A DNA stretch of 64,000 nt from Pachyseris speciosa (GCA_016490735.1 JAEMWC010000080.1:1257501-1321500); one strand, 5' to 3'; numbered from the stretch's first letter, positions 10,693-21,520 are shown. Notes: generated from the letters alone by a model not told the origin. Numbers and translations are program-made.

Positions 10693-11956
10693 ACACCGGG
10701 TCTACCATTCCCTCAGTTGTAACACAACTCAGAGTGAAGCTCATTGATGAATAAACAGGTTCCTTTGTTGCCCATTGTCGTGTTGAGAAAGAGTCTAATT
10801 ATGAATTTGAAGGTAGCAGTACAACTACTGCAGACTCCCCGTCATCACGAACTTCCGCAGTCCGCGTTAGTCTTAGCTACAAAACGCTAAAAAAATCGGC
10901 AGTGGGTAATTGAAGGGTTGGGGCGATTTTGGGGAAAGGGATGAGTTTTGTTTGGAGGGGGCGGGAACACCAGTTTTTAGGATGGGGGGGGGGGGGGGAC
11001 TGGTGAAAAAGAAAAAAATTTCCGGATTTCGCATCTCCAGAGGTTAACATCTCTGTCGAACGTCAGGAGTCAGGACATGATCCCGTAGCTGATCATTTCC
11101 CATGTTCTCACCAAGTCTGAATGACTTTCAGAGCGGGCACTAGGTGATTCCGTCCCCCACCCCCGCGCTATGTAATGAAGTCGCTGTTGGACCATTTTTC
11201 AGTTAAGAAGTAAGCAGTTGTACGGTGTAGATGACCTGAGTTATGGTTGTACCACTTAGCGCAATTTAGATTTTTTCGTTGTCTTTGGAAAACACTCAAA
11301 TAGTTATATTTTTTGCGTTTTTCAGGCAGGCAGGTTCAGCATTCCGCTATCTGAATAATAGTCTGCTATACTTATTGTTTTGGAGTAGATCACTGAATCC
11401 AACCACTTGCTCGAGGCCCTCCAAGTGATAGAAGCATCAAGAAAAATTGCTCCGAAAACAGCCGGCGACAATTTTAATCTCACAAAACACCGACAACCGA
11501 CAGAAATTGGCAGAAAAGCGCAAACGTTTGCGACAGCGACACTTAACTTTCCATTCCTCAGCGACAGACAGAGTCGTAATATAAATGAGCGACAAAGCAA
11601 CACCAGATTACCCCTTGGAAGCCTCTTGCCTATGTATGCCGTGTTGCTGGATTATGAAACGCGTGTTGACTGGACTTCAGATAATCGCAGTCACAGTCAG
11701 TGCTGAATAACAAGAAATCCAATTATCTTCAACTGAGTTGATAAAACGTTTATTTTATTCATGTTTTATTTGAATCAATATTTCTACCGGGAAGAATTCA
11801 ACCAGTTGAGCGCAGCTAGTAGTTTAAATGAGGCCCTGACAAATGCAGACAAAAAGTCTGACAAAATTCACAGGCAACCTAAATGTACAAACTTTGGACA
11901 GCCAACGTTATGTGCCAACTTTATGTGCCAACGTTCTGTGTGTTATGTGTGGTAAC
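10693..11956. other. No gene recognised; poly-G tract
   Basis: Contains a G run at about 10984-10999 and low-complexity G-rich sequence before it. Open stretches at 11322-11706 on both strands show no recognisable family. Ends at the left terminus of the Polinton-like element. Confidence 0.35.
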
Positions 11957-12978
11957 TGATTTTCAATGGAGTTTAAATCGTTCCCAGGCCCTTACTCGTT
12001 TAGAACATGGCCCATTCACATTACCATGTTTTTACCATGTTTCCATAAAAAGGGTAGTTGTAGTGCTCCCTATATAACTACACACGAACCACATTAGTAA
12101 TATGTTAGGGATGGAATTAACCGCTTTGGTGGATAGGTAAGGATAGTTTAGGGATAGTCTATGACGTCACCCATTGTTATAACCTCCATACTAATAAGTG
12201 TCTTCCTGCATACTAATTAACTGCCTAGCCAGTTGTCTAGCTAGCTAGGTAAAATGCGTACCTGCATACTAATCAGTGGATAGGTTTACTAATGAGCGTC
12301 GCTCTCAGACAATAGGCACAATAGGCTTGCCTCGACTTGTTGTAACTAAGTTGAAAGCATTAAAATATGGGAAATTATTTGCTGTGTGGCATTAAACCTC
12401 AGTCAGAAGAACTTAAACTGATCCGTCTATTCGAAAAACCGCTTGGTTCTGACTATTCTTTTATTAAGCGGTAGTTCCGTTCATACAACCAAAACTCACA
12501 CATGACAAAATTTTGAAACTAAAACTCTTGATTTCAATCCCGACTGGTTGTTACAAAACTGCGTTCTCTTCTCTCTCAATACTGAAAATCCCGATGCTAT
12601 CTGGCCTCTCAGCTTTGGCGATGAGAGAGAAAATAAATTCTTAGCTACCTTTTCTTGTTTTCTCCTCCGTTAGTCACACACGCGTTATGCAAAACGGATC
12701 TCAACTCTTCTCTCAACCCTATATTTGCATACAAACTCAAGAGAAGAAGCCCATGGGACAACCTTCTATCATTCAACAACGAGAATAGACGGCTTAAGTT
12801 GTTTGGAACGATCAATATAAACGCGCGACTAATATGAATTACACGTTTCTTGAGAGACAAACATAAACTTTATTGCCTTTTCTCAGCGAATACAAAAAGA
12901 ATACAGAAAGTGATTTCAAATGAATAAACATCAGTCATCCTCTTGAACTCCGTGTGGAGGAAAACTCAATCGTCGTCT
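11957..12978. repeat. Left terminal inverted repeat
   Basis: Reads as the reverse complement of 22706-24044 apart from small indels and the insertion at 23333-23684. The outer end is TGATTTTCAATGGAGTTTAA followed by CGTTCCCAGGCCCTTACTCG. About 45 bp near 12200-12260 (several CTAG motifs) are present only here. A 71-residue frame at 12645-12860 is kept in both TIRs but I do not take it as a gene. Confidence 0.9.
12869..12874 (-). terminator. Poly(A) signal in left TIR (ATPase block)
   Basis: AATAAA on the minus strand about 200 bases after the ATPase stop. The same signal is in the right TIR at 22807-22812, so one conserved repeat can end both transcription units. Confidence 0.5.
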
Positions 12979-13072
12979 TGATATTTGGAATACTTGTAAG
13001 GTGACTTCCTGTGTAAACGTTGAAATCGTCTTGAACGCTTTTTCGGTTCATCGTCCATGTAATTTACAAATT

Positions 13073-14239
13073 TTAATTGTGGGTGTTTACGCTCTCTTGC
13101 TGACGGAGGAAGGGAGGTACGGGTGTGGAGGTTGTCATAGTAGATAAGGAATGTGGGGCTGGCTCCTTTACCGTTGGTCCAAGTGCTGGCGCTTGGCCTG
13201 GAGTCGGTTCTATTATTATTGGTGGCACTGTTGGTAAATTGTTTACCATAGCCTCGTTAGAAATGTGTTTCCGCCCTTGAAGTTGAGGCAGAATTGTTGC
13301 TTCAGGTGTTAAGGAATTGAGATGGTGTTTATATGTTAAAAATTTGCTTTGCAACTGCATGTATTGCCTCGCTCTTTCGTCGTTTCCAAGGTTTGTACGA
13401 TACAGAAGGTTATCCATATTATTCTGAATGCGCTGCATCTCGGGAATTGCCGGGGGAACCATCTGGGTTTGTTGCTTGAGATATGGGAGTAGTTCCTGGG
13501 AAATGTTACTCTCTTCGATGCCTTTGTCGATTCTTTCTTCGCCAGGTAATACAATTGTTCGCAATCTGCAACTATCTGGAATCGTTGGCTTGAGATCAAC
13601 AAAAAGATACCCAAATGGTCTTCGCACCGCTTCTTCGTACTCTTTTAAAAACAAAGCAGTTTGTCTTGGGTACATTTGTTTGGACCAAGTAATGACTGTT
13701 TAAGCTGATGCTTCGGTTGCCTTTGCCTTGGTGAAACAGATTTTGTACAATGTAAATAACGCTCAGGTTTCGGCGATGATGGGATCCTTTTGTAAACAGG
13801 TTCTCGATCCGATTATCACTTCCTGCTTCAATCATTTGGTCGTCGATGACAACCAAGTTGCGCATGTTGACATCCAAATAGGAATCATTGTCTAGAGAAG
13901 GCAGAATCCCCTTGACAAATTCGATTGTCGATATCATCATCAATAACTGGGTGTAAGCGAGTTGCCACTGTGAATAACACCGATTATTCTCTCCGGTGGC
14001 TGATCGATCACGGTTTGAGCTTGTTGCAAGAGCGATTGCACCCAGAACGTTTTTCCCGAGCCAGTCATCCCTGCAACCATGCAGGTAAATGGATGAACCA
14101 TTTGAAACCGATGACACTTTTCTTGAGACATCGGTATAACTGAAGCGAAACCGGAATAATTGTGTTTACTGTTCATGTGTCTTTGCATACTATCTTTTCC
14201 GGAAAAATCCTTTTGACAAACAGGACAGGACCAACTCAT
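13073..14239 (-). pseudogene. A32/FtsK-like DNA-packaging ATPase with N-terminal C2H2 finger, broken
   Basis: The likely start is the ATG at 14239 (MSWSCPVC). A C2H2 finger follows (C-x2-C-x12-H-x4-H, CPVC...HMNSKH), then Walker A in MAGMTGSGKTFWV (about 14090-14050) and Walker B in NLVVIDDQM. The family packages DNA into capsids in Polintons, adenovirus-like and large DNA viruses. The C-terminal third is Pro/Thr-rich and ends ESVNTHN at 13073. The frame changes once near 13980, just after the Walker A region, and again near 13680, where about 16 codons also seem to be missing compared with what I expect of the family. Hence not functional here. It is the only minus-strand gene of the element. 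Confidence 0.85.
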
Positions 14240-14314
14240 GTCAACTGAATCGAAGCTTAACATCAACTGACAAAATGTGTAATGTTTCACAATTTTTTTT
14301 TTCTAACAGCTTTT

Positions 14315-14383
14315 ACTGGGTACAGGACTACCCAGTAGGGGTAGGCACGAACGGGACTCCTAGGTCCCATGCAAGGTGCATGG
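14315..14383. promoter_or_regulatory. Three adjacent small hairpins at the divergent gene junction
   Basis: ACTGGGTA/TACCCAGT (14315-14336), GGGAC/GTCCC (14353-14368) and CCATGCA/TGCATGG (14367-14383) are perfect inverted repeats in a row, between the ATPase start and the minisatellite. This is the central control region of the element; a role in transcription or replication start is only a guess. Confidence 0.4.
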
Positions 14384-15267
14384 TGTTTTCCACCACCACC
14401 ACCACCACCACAATTCTATTGTTTTCCACCACCACCACCGCCGCCACCACAATTCTATTGTTTTCCACCACCACCACCACAATTCTACTGTTTTCCTCCA
14501 CCACCACCGCCACCACCACAATTCTATTGTTTTCCACCACCACAATTCTACTGTTTTCCTCCACCACCACCACCACCACAATTCTATTGTTTTCCACCAC
14601 CACCACCACCACCACCACAATTCTATTGTTTTCCTCCACCACCACCACCACCACCACCACAATTCTACTGTTTTCCTCCACCACCACCACCACCACAATT
14701 CTATTGTTTTCCACCACCACCACCACCACCACCACAATTCTATTGTTTTCCACCACCACCACCACCACCACCACAATTCTACTGTTTTCCTCCTCCACCA
14801 CCACCACCACCACCACCACCACAATTCTATTGTTTTCCACCACCACAATTCTACTGTTTTCCTCCACCACCACCACCACCACAATTCTATTGTTTTCCAC
14901 CACCACCACCACCACCACCACAATTCTATTGTTTTCCTCCACCACCACCACCACCACCACCACAATTCTACTGTTTTCCTCCACCACCACCACCACCACA
15001 ATTCTATTGTTTTCCACCACCACCACCACCACAATTCTATTGTTTTCCTCCACCACCACCACCACCACCACAATTCTATTGTTTTCCACCACCACCACCA
15101 CCACAATTCTATTGTTTTCCTCCACCACCACCACCACCACCACCACAATTCTATTGTTTTCCACCACCACCACCACCACAACTCTACTGTTTTCCCCCTC
15201 CTCCACCACCACCACCACAATTCTATTGTTTTCCACCACCACCACCACCACAATTCTATTGTTTTCC
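14384..15267 (+). repeat. CCA/proline minisatellite, left part (24 units)
   Basis: Units consist of 3-11 CCA/CAC triplets plus CAATTCTATTGTTTTC, read on the plus strand as P(3-11)-QFYCF. All unit lengths are multiples of three, so all three plus frames and at least two minus frames stay open for 300 codons. The series of triplet counts 3,7,8,9,7 occurs twice (units 5-9 and 13-17), showing a multi-unit duplication. The array belongs to the Polinton-like element and continues at 20518 beyond the LINE. No start, signal or domain suggests that it is translated. Confidence 0.9.
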
Positions 15268-15599
15268 TTTTTTTTTATTTTTTTATTTTTTTTTTTATAA
15301 TTTTTTTTATTGCAATGACAACAACGAAGCACAAGATATACAAACACAATACACTACTTACAAGGTTTTACAGAACAATGCTGAAAAAACAACTTTGGAA
15401 AGTAAAGAGTAACTACTTACAATATAGTATTTACACAAGCACAAAAAAAGAAAGCAAATATGCGATACTGGTTCATTAGTGAAGAGCAAGGATTTGTACT
15501 GTTTTTATTATTATTATTTTATTTAAATATATACAGGAACCTGCTTGACTTAGATGTCTAGAGAGCAAGGAGCATTGAAAGGAGATATCGTTCAAGTTG

Positions 15600-18500
15600 T
15601 CACAGTGACTGGAGTATTTTATGCCACTTCTGTTTGAATTCTTTCTGCGTTCCCGTTGTTGTTGAAATTTGTTTTTCAATTTTTAAATTGCTTTTAATCT
15701 GATAAATGTATTCTAATATGGATGGTTTGGTATCCTTATACTTGCAACTAAAAATGTAGTATCTAGCCAGAAGTAGGCAGTGATTTACTAGAATTTCTCC
15801 TTTTGCTCCCGCGAGACCTAAACATTCAGTCTTCTTTAAAACGTGAGAGGCTTGTATCAGATTCACTGAAATTAAGAAATATTGTATACTATTCCAAAAA
15901 GCATTTGTTACCGGGCAATCCCAGAACAGGTGGATTAGCGTTTCCTGGGCGTTTAGGCAAAAGCAACAACGATCTGTCTCTGAAACTTGGATTCTAAACA
16001 GAAAAGAGTTTGTAGCAATTCTTCTGTGGAGGAACTTAAACTGGAAGTTCCTGAGTTTCACGCTTAACGTGCATTTCCTGGGTAATAAATAAATTGACTT
16101 CCAATCAAAATTCTCCACCTCTTCAGATCCACAGTCTCTAATCCATTTCGCTTGGCTTTTCTCAGGGCGGGTACATTTCTTATTAATGAAGGTCTTGTAT
16201 GCCAGTTGGCTAGGATTTTTGGTTGAATTCAGTTGTGCTAGCATTTTTTCTGATTTTTTGGCGTCTGGCAGCATTAATTTTAGTGACTTAAAAGCACATT
16301 TAATGGCCGATGTCACTCCATAATATTCAAGAAAAGAAACAGTTAGACAGAATTTATTTCTAAAATAACTATATGTCATTAATTTGGAGTCGCTTGTCAA
16401 AAGATCATTAATATTCCGCACACCTACATCAACCCAGTGCTTATAAAAAATGGTCTTGCCCGCAATTCTAATCAATGAATTGTTCCATATGGATTCGGCA
16501 CCAAAATCTGCTTGTGAGGCAAAGGAGTCTCTGTAATTTAGATCTGACCACAGTTCAATAAGTTCCTGGAGGAAGTTATCTTTTACATCGAGGCTTTTAA
16601 CATCTTTTCGTGCTAAGTTGCCAGTAAAAATTAGTTTTCCACCAAACTTAGACAAATAGAAGTCGAAAAAGGATTTCCATTTAGATTGGCAATCATCAGA
16701 AATATACTTAAGTATCCATGTAATTTTCAAAGCCTTATTAAATTCCATAATGTCCAGCATCTTCAGTCCTCCATCTTGGTAATCTGCTATCATTTCAGTT
16801 CGTTTAATTTTGTCACCCTTGTTATCCCAAAGGAACTTAAAAATAAGGTCATTAATTTCTTTTAAGGATTTTACGCCTGACGACATTGACGACATGACGT
16901 AAACCATTTGAGATGCGGCTAAGGCCTTGACAACTGCGATTTTACCAATCAACGTTAGCCTTTTATTGTGCCAATTGTTTAAAACATTCTGTACATTTCG
17001 AACCTTCTCCTCGTAATTCTTTTTGAGACTTTCTACCTTATCGACACAGAACCAAACGCCCAAAGCCTTAACTTTACCGTTTGCCCAAGTAAGATTTTTA
17101 TCGGGGCACAAAATTTGGTTCGATCCCTTTAATGAGCCTATCCAAAGAACTTCTGTTTTGTCACAATTAACTCTTAGCCCTGAAATCTCACCAAATCTTT
17201 CTAACATATGGAGAGAACGCTGAAGCGATTTTTGAGAACCATCTAAAATCAAAGTAGTATCATCTGCAAACTGACTTAACTTACATTCAATACTACCTAC
17301 TGATATCCCTTTGATTACAGTATCTTTACGGATGGCAGCAGCCAAAATCTCTGCACAAAGGATAAATATATATGGCGAAAGTGGGCAGCCCTGCCTAACA
17401 CCCCGACCCAATTCAAAGAAAACACCTGACCAACCGTTATTCACAACACAGCTCTGGATGTCACAATAGAACATATTGATCCAATTAATAAGAGACGACC
17501 CGAAACCAAAGCAAAGTAACGTTTGCTGAACAAAAGACCATTCAATTGTATCAAAAGCTTTTTCAAAATCAACAAAAAGAAGCATTCCGGGAATGTTTTT
17601 AGACTCTGTATATGCGATAACGTTATTAATTAGACAAATATTTTCTGTGATAGAACGGCCTTTCAAAAATCCCGTCTGATCATTGTCTATTAGGCCTGGT
17701 AGCACAGTCTTCAGCCTAGATGCAATTGCCTTGGATGCTATTTTATAATCACAATTTAATAAAGTTATGGGTCTCCAGTTTTTTAATTCATCGAGTGCCT
17801 TGTCTTTCTTAGGGATTAAAGAGATAATACCCCTCCTTTGCGTTATAGCTAATTTGCCTTTTTGATAGCTTTTGTTCAAAGAGCTAACGAGGTATGAAGA
17901 GATATCATTCCAAAATACCTTGTAAAATTCTGCGGGAAGGCCGTCCGTTCCTGGCGATTTGCCAGATTCCATTAACTTAACCGCTTCTAAACATTCCTTT
18001 TCTGTAAGGAGTCCTTCGCATTTTTGTTTATCATCATCATTGAGTTTTGGGAGATCCTGATCAAAAAACAAATTCTGTAGCTCCTCCGTTATCGCCATAG
18101 AAAGCCTCGAGGTGTAAAGAGAACTATAAAAGGAATTACATTCTTCTAAGATATCTGGATCGTTCGTTAGATGTAAGCCATTGTTTCCCTTAATCTGCGT
18201 AATCGTTTTTCTTTTACAATGTTTATTTTCAAGATTCAAAAAATATTTACTATTTTTCTCACCTTCATTGTACCATCTTGCCTTAGATCTGATGATAGCA
18301 CCTTTTGTTTTGTATTCGATTATACTTTCCAATTCTTTTTTCCTGAGCTTTAGTTGTTCCACAAGAGCAGTTTTTTTGTTATTACCTAAATCTTTTTCTA
18401 ATTGCCTTTCTAATAAGGCTATTTCACTTTCAATACCGTCTTCTTTCTTTCTCATTTCCTTCATTTTAGCCTTAGCATATTTTATTGAAGTATCTCTAAT

Positions 18501-19379
18501 TTCAAGTTTAATCATTTCCCATAATAGCACTTCATCTACTTCTTTGTCATTTTCGTACTGTGTGACTGTTTGGGCAATTGTCGCCTTGATGGCATTTATA
18601 TACTCGCTTTCGCTCAGAAGCGCGGAGTTTAGTTTCCAGAAACCTGGTCCTCTTTTATTTGAGTGATAATTCACGTCAATTTTACACAGAGAAAGGTCCG
18701 TTTTATAACCGGGAAGGATATCAGCTTTGGATACTCTTCCCGCAATACTTACACTTACCAAGAAAAAGTCTAGGCGGCAATGCACTTCGGGCTTGCTCTG
18801 TCTCCATGTATATCTTTTTTCTTCCGGATTTAGGTCTCTCCATATGTCCGTTAAATCTAAATTGTCTTGGAAAGTTTTCAACACTTTTAAAGAGTTGGAA
18901 TGTGTGGTTGGTACTCCCCCCTTTTTGTCTTTTAAAATGTCCAGAACAAGGTTAAAATCGCCACCGAGAATTATTTCATCACACCTAAAGGACAACATTT
19001 CTTTGAAAACAGCTTCAAAAAAAGCCGGATCATCTTTGTTGGGGGCGTAGATATTGCAGATTGTCAAGGTCAGCTCGCCGACTTCTAGATCCATAATAAT
19101 GCATCTTCCTTCTTTATCGCAAAATTGTTTTAATATTTTAAAAGAAAAATTGTTATTGAAAAGAACAGCGACACCTGCTTTGTTGCTTGCCTCGCCGCTA
19201 AAAAAGGCTGTGTAGCCCCATTCAGCCGCCCAAACCCCGGAGGACTTCGTTGTACAATGAACCTCTTGTAACATGTAAATCGAAAACTTTTTCTTTTTGA
19301 GCCACTGAAATAATTCTCTTCTTTTATCATTATTAACCAACCCTCTTACGTTTAAAGAAGATATAGTTATTTTAGACAT
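15600..19379 (-). CDS. LINE ORF2: endonuclease plus reverse transcriptase
   Basis: 1259 codons without a stop. Residues about 1-235 form an APE-type endonuclease (SSLNVRGL, LQEVH, NIYAPN, GGDFN, RLDFFLVS). Reverse transcriptase spans about 470-780 with LIPKKDK, NWRPITLLNCDYKI, FVDFEKAFD, GVRQGCPLSPYIF and the catalytic QFADDTTL. Near the C-terminus a C-x2-C-x7-H-x4-C knuckle (CCFCLNAQETLIHLFWDCP) is visible. The protein nicks target DNA and reverse-transcribes the element RNA in place. Length and order fit the L1/Tx1 group. All key residues are present, so the copy may be active or very young. It lies 234 bases downstream of ORF1. Confidence 0.95.
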   Translation of the reverse strand: MSKITISSLNVRGLVNNDKRRELFQWLKKKKFSIYMLQEVHCTTKSSGVWAAEWGYTAFFSGEASNKAGVAVLFNNNFSFKILKQFCDKEGRCIIMDLEVGELTLTICNIYAPNKDDPAFFEAVFKEMLSFRCDEIILGGDFNLVLDILKDKKGGVPTTHSNSLKVLKTFQDNLDLTDIWRDLNPEEKRYTWRQSKPEVHCRLDFFLVSVSIAGRVSKADILPGYKTDLSLCKIDVNYHSNKRGPGFWKLNSALLSESEYINAIKATIAQTVTQYENDKEVDEVLLWEMIKLEIRDTSIKYAKAKMKEMRKKEDGIESEIALLERQLEKDLGNNKKTALVEQLKLRKKELESIIEYKTKGAIIRSKARWYNEGEKNSKYFLNLENKHCKRKTITQIKGNNGLHLTNDPDILEECNSFYSSLYTSRLSMAITEELQNLFFDQDLPKLNDDDKQKCEGLLTEKECLEAVKLMESGKSPGTDGLPAEFYKVFWNDISSYLVSSLNKSYQKGKLAITQRRGIISLIPKKDKALDELKNWRPITLLNCDYKIASKAIASRLKTVLPGLIDNDQTGFLKGRSITENICLINNVIAYTESKNIPGMLLFVDFEKAFDTIEWSFVQQTLLCFGFGSSLINWINMFYCDIQSCVVNNGWSGVFFELGRGVRQGCPLSPYIFILCAEILAAAIRKDTVIKGISVGSIECKLSQFADDTTLILDGSQKSLQRSLHMLERFGEISGLRVNCDKTEVLWIGSLKGSNQILCPDKNLTWANGKVKALGVWFCVDKVESLKKNYEEKVRNVQNVLNNWHNKRLTLIGKIAVVKALAASQMVYVMSSMSSGVKSLKEINDLIFKFLWDNKGDKIKRTEMIADYQDGGLKMLDIMEFNKALKITWILKYISDDCQSKWKSFFDFYLSKFGGKLIFTGNLARKDVKSLDVKDNFLQELIELWSDLNYRDSFASQADFGAESIWNNSLIRIAGKTIFYKHWVDVGVRNINDLLTSDSKLMTYSYFRNKFCLTVSFLEYYGVTSAIKCAFKSLKLMLPDAKKSEKMLAQLNSTKNPSQLAYKTFINKKCTRPEKSQAKWIRDCGSEEVENFDWKSIYLLPRKCTLSVKLRNFQFKFLHRRIATNSFLFRIQVSETDRCCFCLNAQETLIHLFWDCPVTNAFWNSIQYFLISVNLIQASHVLKKTECLGLAGAKGEILVNHCLLLARYYIFSCKYKDTKPSILEYIYQIKSNLKIEKQISTTTGTQKEFKQKWHKILQSL

Positions 19380-19613
19380 CTAATATTGTAAACAATTAGC
19401 TGACATCGCAGGTTCCGAAGAAAATTGACCAAAAACATTAACCCTTTCGCAACAACTAAAAAGGAAGGTAAATCTACACGTATACATGCAAATACAACAA
19501 TAACAATAAACATACTCAAATATAAAAAATAAATACTTGGTTTAGGTCCGGTTTCTGGTCAAGTCAAAGCACTTGGACAATGATTTATCTGTTTCGGTGA
19601 TCCCGTCTTGAAA

Positions 19614-20396
19614 TCATTCTTTAGTACTTGGTCTGTATATTTGGCCGTCGATGTAAAGTTTGTCGTAATTTAATTTTGCCGCGCGTCCCTTCTTTCTCTC
19701 TTCTTTCATAACCTTGATCAATCCTTTTCGTATCTCAACAATTTCTTTCGGGAAATCTTGCGAAATTCCGAAACCTGTACCTGCTAATTTGGAAGCATTG
19801 GAGAGTATATGCTCTTTATCCTTATGAAAGCTAAGTTTCACAATAATCGGGCGCGGTTTGTCTTCTTTTCTCTTACCGAGGCGGTGTGCCCTCTCGATTG
19901 AAATGTTGCTGGCTTCTTCTGCTTCCATGTTTATTTTTTCCTCCAAAAAGGTATAGATCAAATCTTCTGTCTTAGAAGTCGATTCTTTCGCTTCTTCAGG
20001 AATGTTGTAAAAGATGAGATTGTTTCTTCTACTGTGGCTTTCCAATTTTATAGCACGCTCCCTCTCAAAGGTGACGGTTTGTGTTAAATTGCGGACATCT
20101 TCAGTAAGCTCGGACATTGCTTTCCTCTGCACTTTTGTTTCTTCAGTTAGGTCTTCAACTGACTTGAGAGCAAATTCTAAGCTTTCTCTTAAAGAATCAT
20201 TTTCCTTTTCCAACTGATGCTGCTTTTCTCTGATTTCCTCGATTTCGTTTACTCGAGCTAAAGCGAGATCCAATTTGCGGTTAATTTCAGCAAGAGTCTC
20301 CGCCATGATGCTCGAAACATCTTCATCTGTTTGGGAGCCTGTTGTAGTTCTCTTTCGTTTACGACCTGTGTCATCGTTCCCCTCGCTTTCATCCAT
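19614..20396 (-). CDS. LINE ORF1: coiled-coil RNA-binding protein
   Basis: 260 codons, start ATG at 20396. An acidic, basic-patched N-terminus (GRKRKRTTTGSQTDEDV) is followed by a heptad-rich coiled coil (about residues 30-115), then an L1 ORF1p-like region beginning RRNNLIFYNIPEE and IERAHRLGKRKEDKPRPIIV. ORF1p trimers coat LINE RNA. This two-domain layout supports an L1/Tx1 lineage. Intact; it precedes ORF2 on the same strand. Confidence 0.85.
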   Translation of the reverse strand: MDESEGNDDTGRKRKRTTTGSQTDEDVSSIMAETLAEINRKLDLALARVNEIEEIREKQHQLEKENDSLRESLEFALKSVEDLTEETKVQRKAMSELTEDVRNLTQTVTFERERAIKLESHSRRNNLIFYNIPEEAKESTSKTEDLIYTFLEEKINMEAEEASNISIERAHRLGKRKEDKPRPIIVKLSFHKDKEHILSNASKLAGTGFGISQDFPKEIVEIRKGLIKVMKEERKKGRAAKLNYDKLYIDGQIYRPSTKE

Positions 20397-20517
20397 TGTG
20401 CCTTGACGTAAGGACGTCTTTTAAGCCATTTGTTAACAACAAAAATTTCAAAATTCGTATAAAATTCGCAGAGCTCGAAAGACAACGTCCTTTCACCTTG
20501 AATACTCGTCCCAATCC

Positions 20518-20937
20518 TCCACCACCACCACCACCACCACAATTCTATTGTTTTCCACCACCACCACCACAACTCTACTGTTTTCCCCCTCCTCCACCAC
20601 CACCACCACAATTCTATTGTTTTCCTCCACCACCACCACCACCACCACCACAATTCTATTGTTTTCCACCACCACCACCGCCACCACCACAATTCTATTG
20701 TTTTCCACCACCACCACCACAATTCTACTGTTTTCCTCCACCACCACCACCACCACCACAATTCTATTGTTTTCCACCACCACCACCACCGCCACCACCA
20801 CAATTCTACTGTTTTCCACCACCACCACCACTACCACCACCACCAGCACAATTCTATTGTTTTCCTCCACCACCACCACCACCAACACCACCACAATTCT
20901 ATTGTTTTCCACCACCACCACAATTCTATTGTTCTAC
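20518..20937 (+). repeat. CCA/proline minisatellite, right part (11 units)
   Basis: Continuation of the array at 14384-15267, cut by the LINE. The last units carry interruptions (PPPPPLPPPPA, PPPPPPPTPPQ), so the right edge is older or less homogenised. The last unit reads QFYCS and passes into the promoter of the plus-strand genes. Confidence 0.9.
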
Positions 20938-20954
20938 CGCTATATTGAAATCGA

Positions 20955-20960
20955 TATAAA
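20955..20960 (+). promoter_or_regulatory. TATA box of the plus-strand gene block
   Basis: TATAAA (GATATAAAGCC) 75 bases before the ATG at 21035, directly after the minisatellite. Confidence 0.5.
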
Positions 20961-21034
20961 GCCGCAAACAAGAGAAACTATGTCATTCGAGTTTGGGAAA
21001 GTGTTGCTTACACTTCATTTTCGTCAGAGTAGAA

Positions 21035-21461
21035 ATGAAGAAACTTTACATTCCGAATAACAAGTTTTACGAAGACTATTATTTAAAACAAGCTAAGCAA
21101 AAAGGAAGTAATTTACCGGCCTTCCACGGATCCCGATTTCAGCAGGGATATGGCTTAGGTTCCATATTTAAAGGTCTGTTTCGCTGGGCGATGCCTCATT
21201 TACAACAAGGTGCTAAGGTACTCGGCAAAAAGGCATTACAAACAGGAGTCCACGTCGCTCAAGATGTTCTGGCTGGAGATTATGTTAACACAGCGCTTGC
21301 AAAGCGAAGTAGAGAAGCTATTGGTGATCTAGTATCTCAGGCTGGGAGTGGTTGGAAAGCTACCAAAAACAAAAGTGCAATTTCGTGGTTTACCTCCAGG
21401 GAAGAAACGTAAAACAGTTGTGTTGGAACAAGACCGAGACGACTTTGAACTTTGGTCGTAA
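21035..21461 (+). pseudogene. Adenovirus pX-like core/virion protein of the Polinton-like element, frameshifted
   Basis: Starts MKKLYIPNNKFYEDYYLKQA at 21035. The middle contains a Gly-rich, hydrophobic and basic stretch (GYGLGSIFKGLFRWAMP, LGKKALQTGVHVAQDVLAG) like that of small basic virion core or minor capsid-associated proteins annotated as pX-like in related elements. Near 21350 the frame changes by one base; the alternative frame shows FRGLPPGKKRK and ends at TAA 21459-21461. So the copy is broken near its basic C-terminus. The role is assigned by general resemblance and by its position next to the packaging ATPase. Confidence 0.65.
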
Positions 21462-21477
21462 ATTTAGCTGGGCTCTC

Positions 21478-21484
21478 TATAAAA
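21478..21484 (+). promoter_or_regulatory. TATA box of the 21521 gene
   Basis: TATAAAA 37 bases before the ATG at 21521, just after the end of the preceding gene, suggesting each gene of the block has its own promoter. Confidence 0.5.
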
Positions 21485-21520
21485 TACTGTCGCCTACTAT
21501 CCTTAGTTCATTCTATAACC

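Larger units (their letters stand above)
15268..20517 (-). mobile_element. Full-length L1/Tx1-like LINE inserted in the minisatellite
   Basis: Minus-strand element with 5' end near 20517, ORF1, ORF2, and an A-rich 3' tail (T-rich at 15268-15313 on the plus strand). Both ORFs are uninterrupted. The left flank ends GTTTTCC and the right flank begins TCCACCACC, which is the normal join within a repeat unit, so insertion did not remove or clearly duplicate target sequence; a duplication would be hard to see in this array. Confidence 0.85.

Noticed and set aside
12645..12860. 71-residue frame kept in both Polinton TIRs (also 22821-23039)
   Set aside because: The two copies are alike because TIRs are homogenised; no domain, and it overlaps the presumed 3' regions.
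14384..15267. CRISPR-like array
   Set aside because: The parts between the constant CAATTCTATTG blocks are simple CCA runs, not unique spacers, and the genome is eukaryotic.
14275..15479. Frames of 300-370 codons on both strands (poly-His, poly-Pro, poly-Thr, poly-Val, poly-Trp)
   Set aside because: All come from one array of triplets with unit lengths divisible by three; no start context, domain or conserved end.
18181..18955. Plus-strand frames opposite LINE ORF2
   Set aside because: Antisense shadows of a clearly coding frame.
20258..21060. Long frames across the right part of the array
   Set aside because: Same cause; they run into the LINE or the next promoter.
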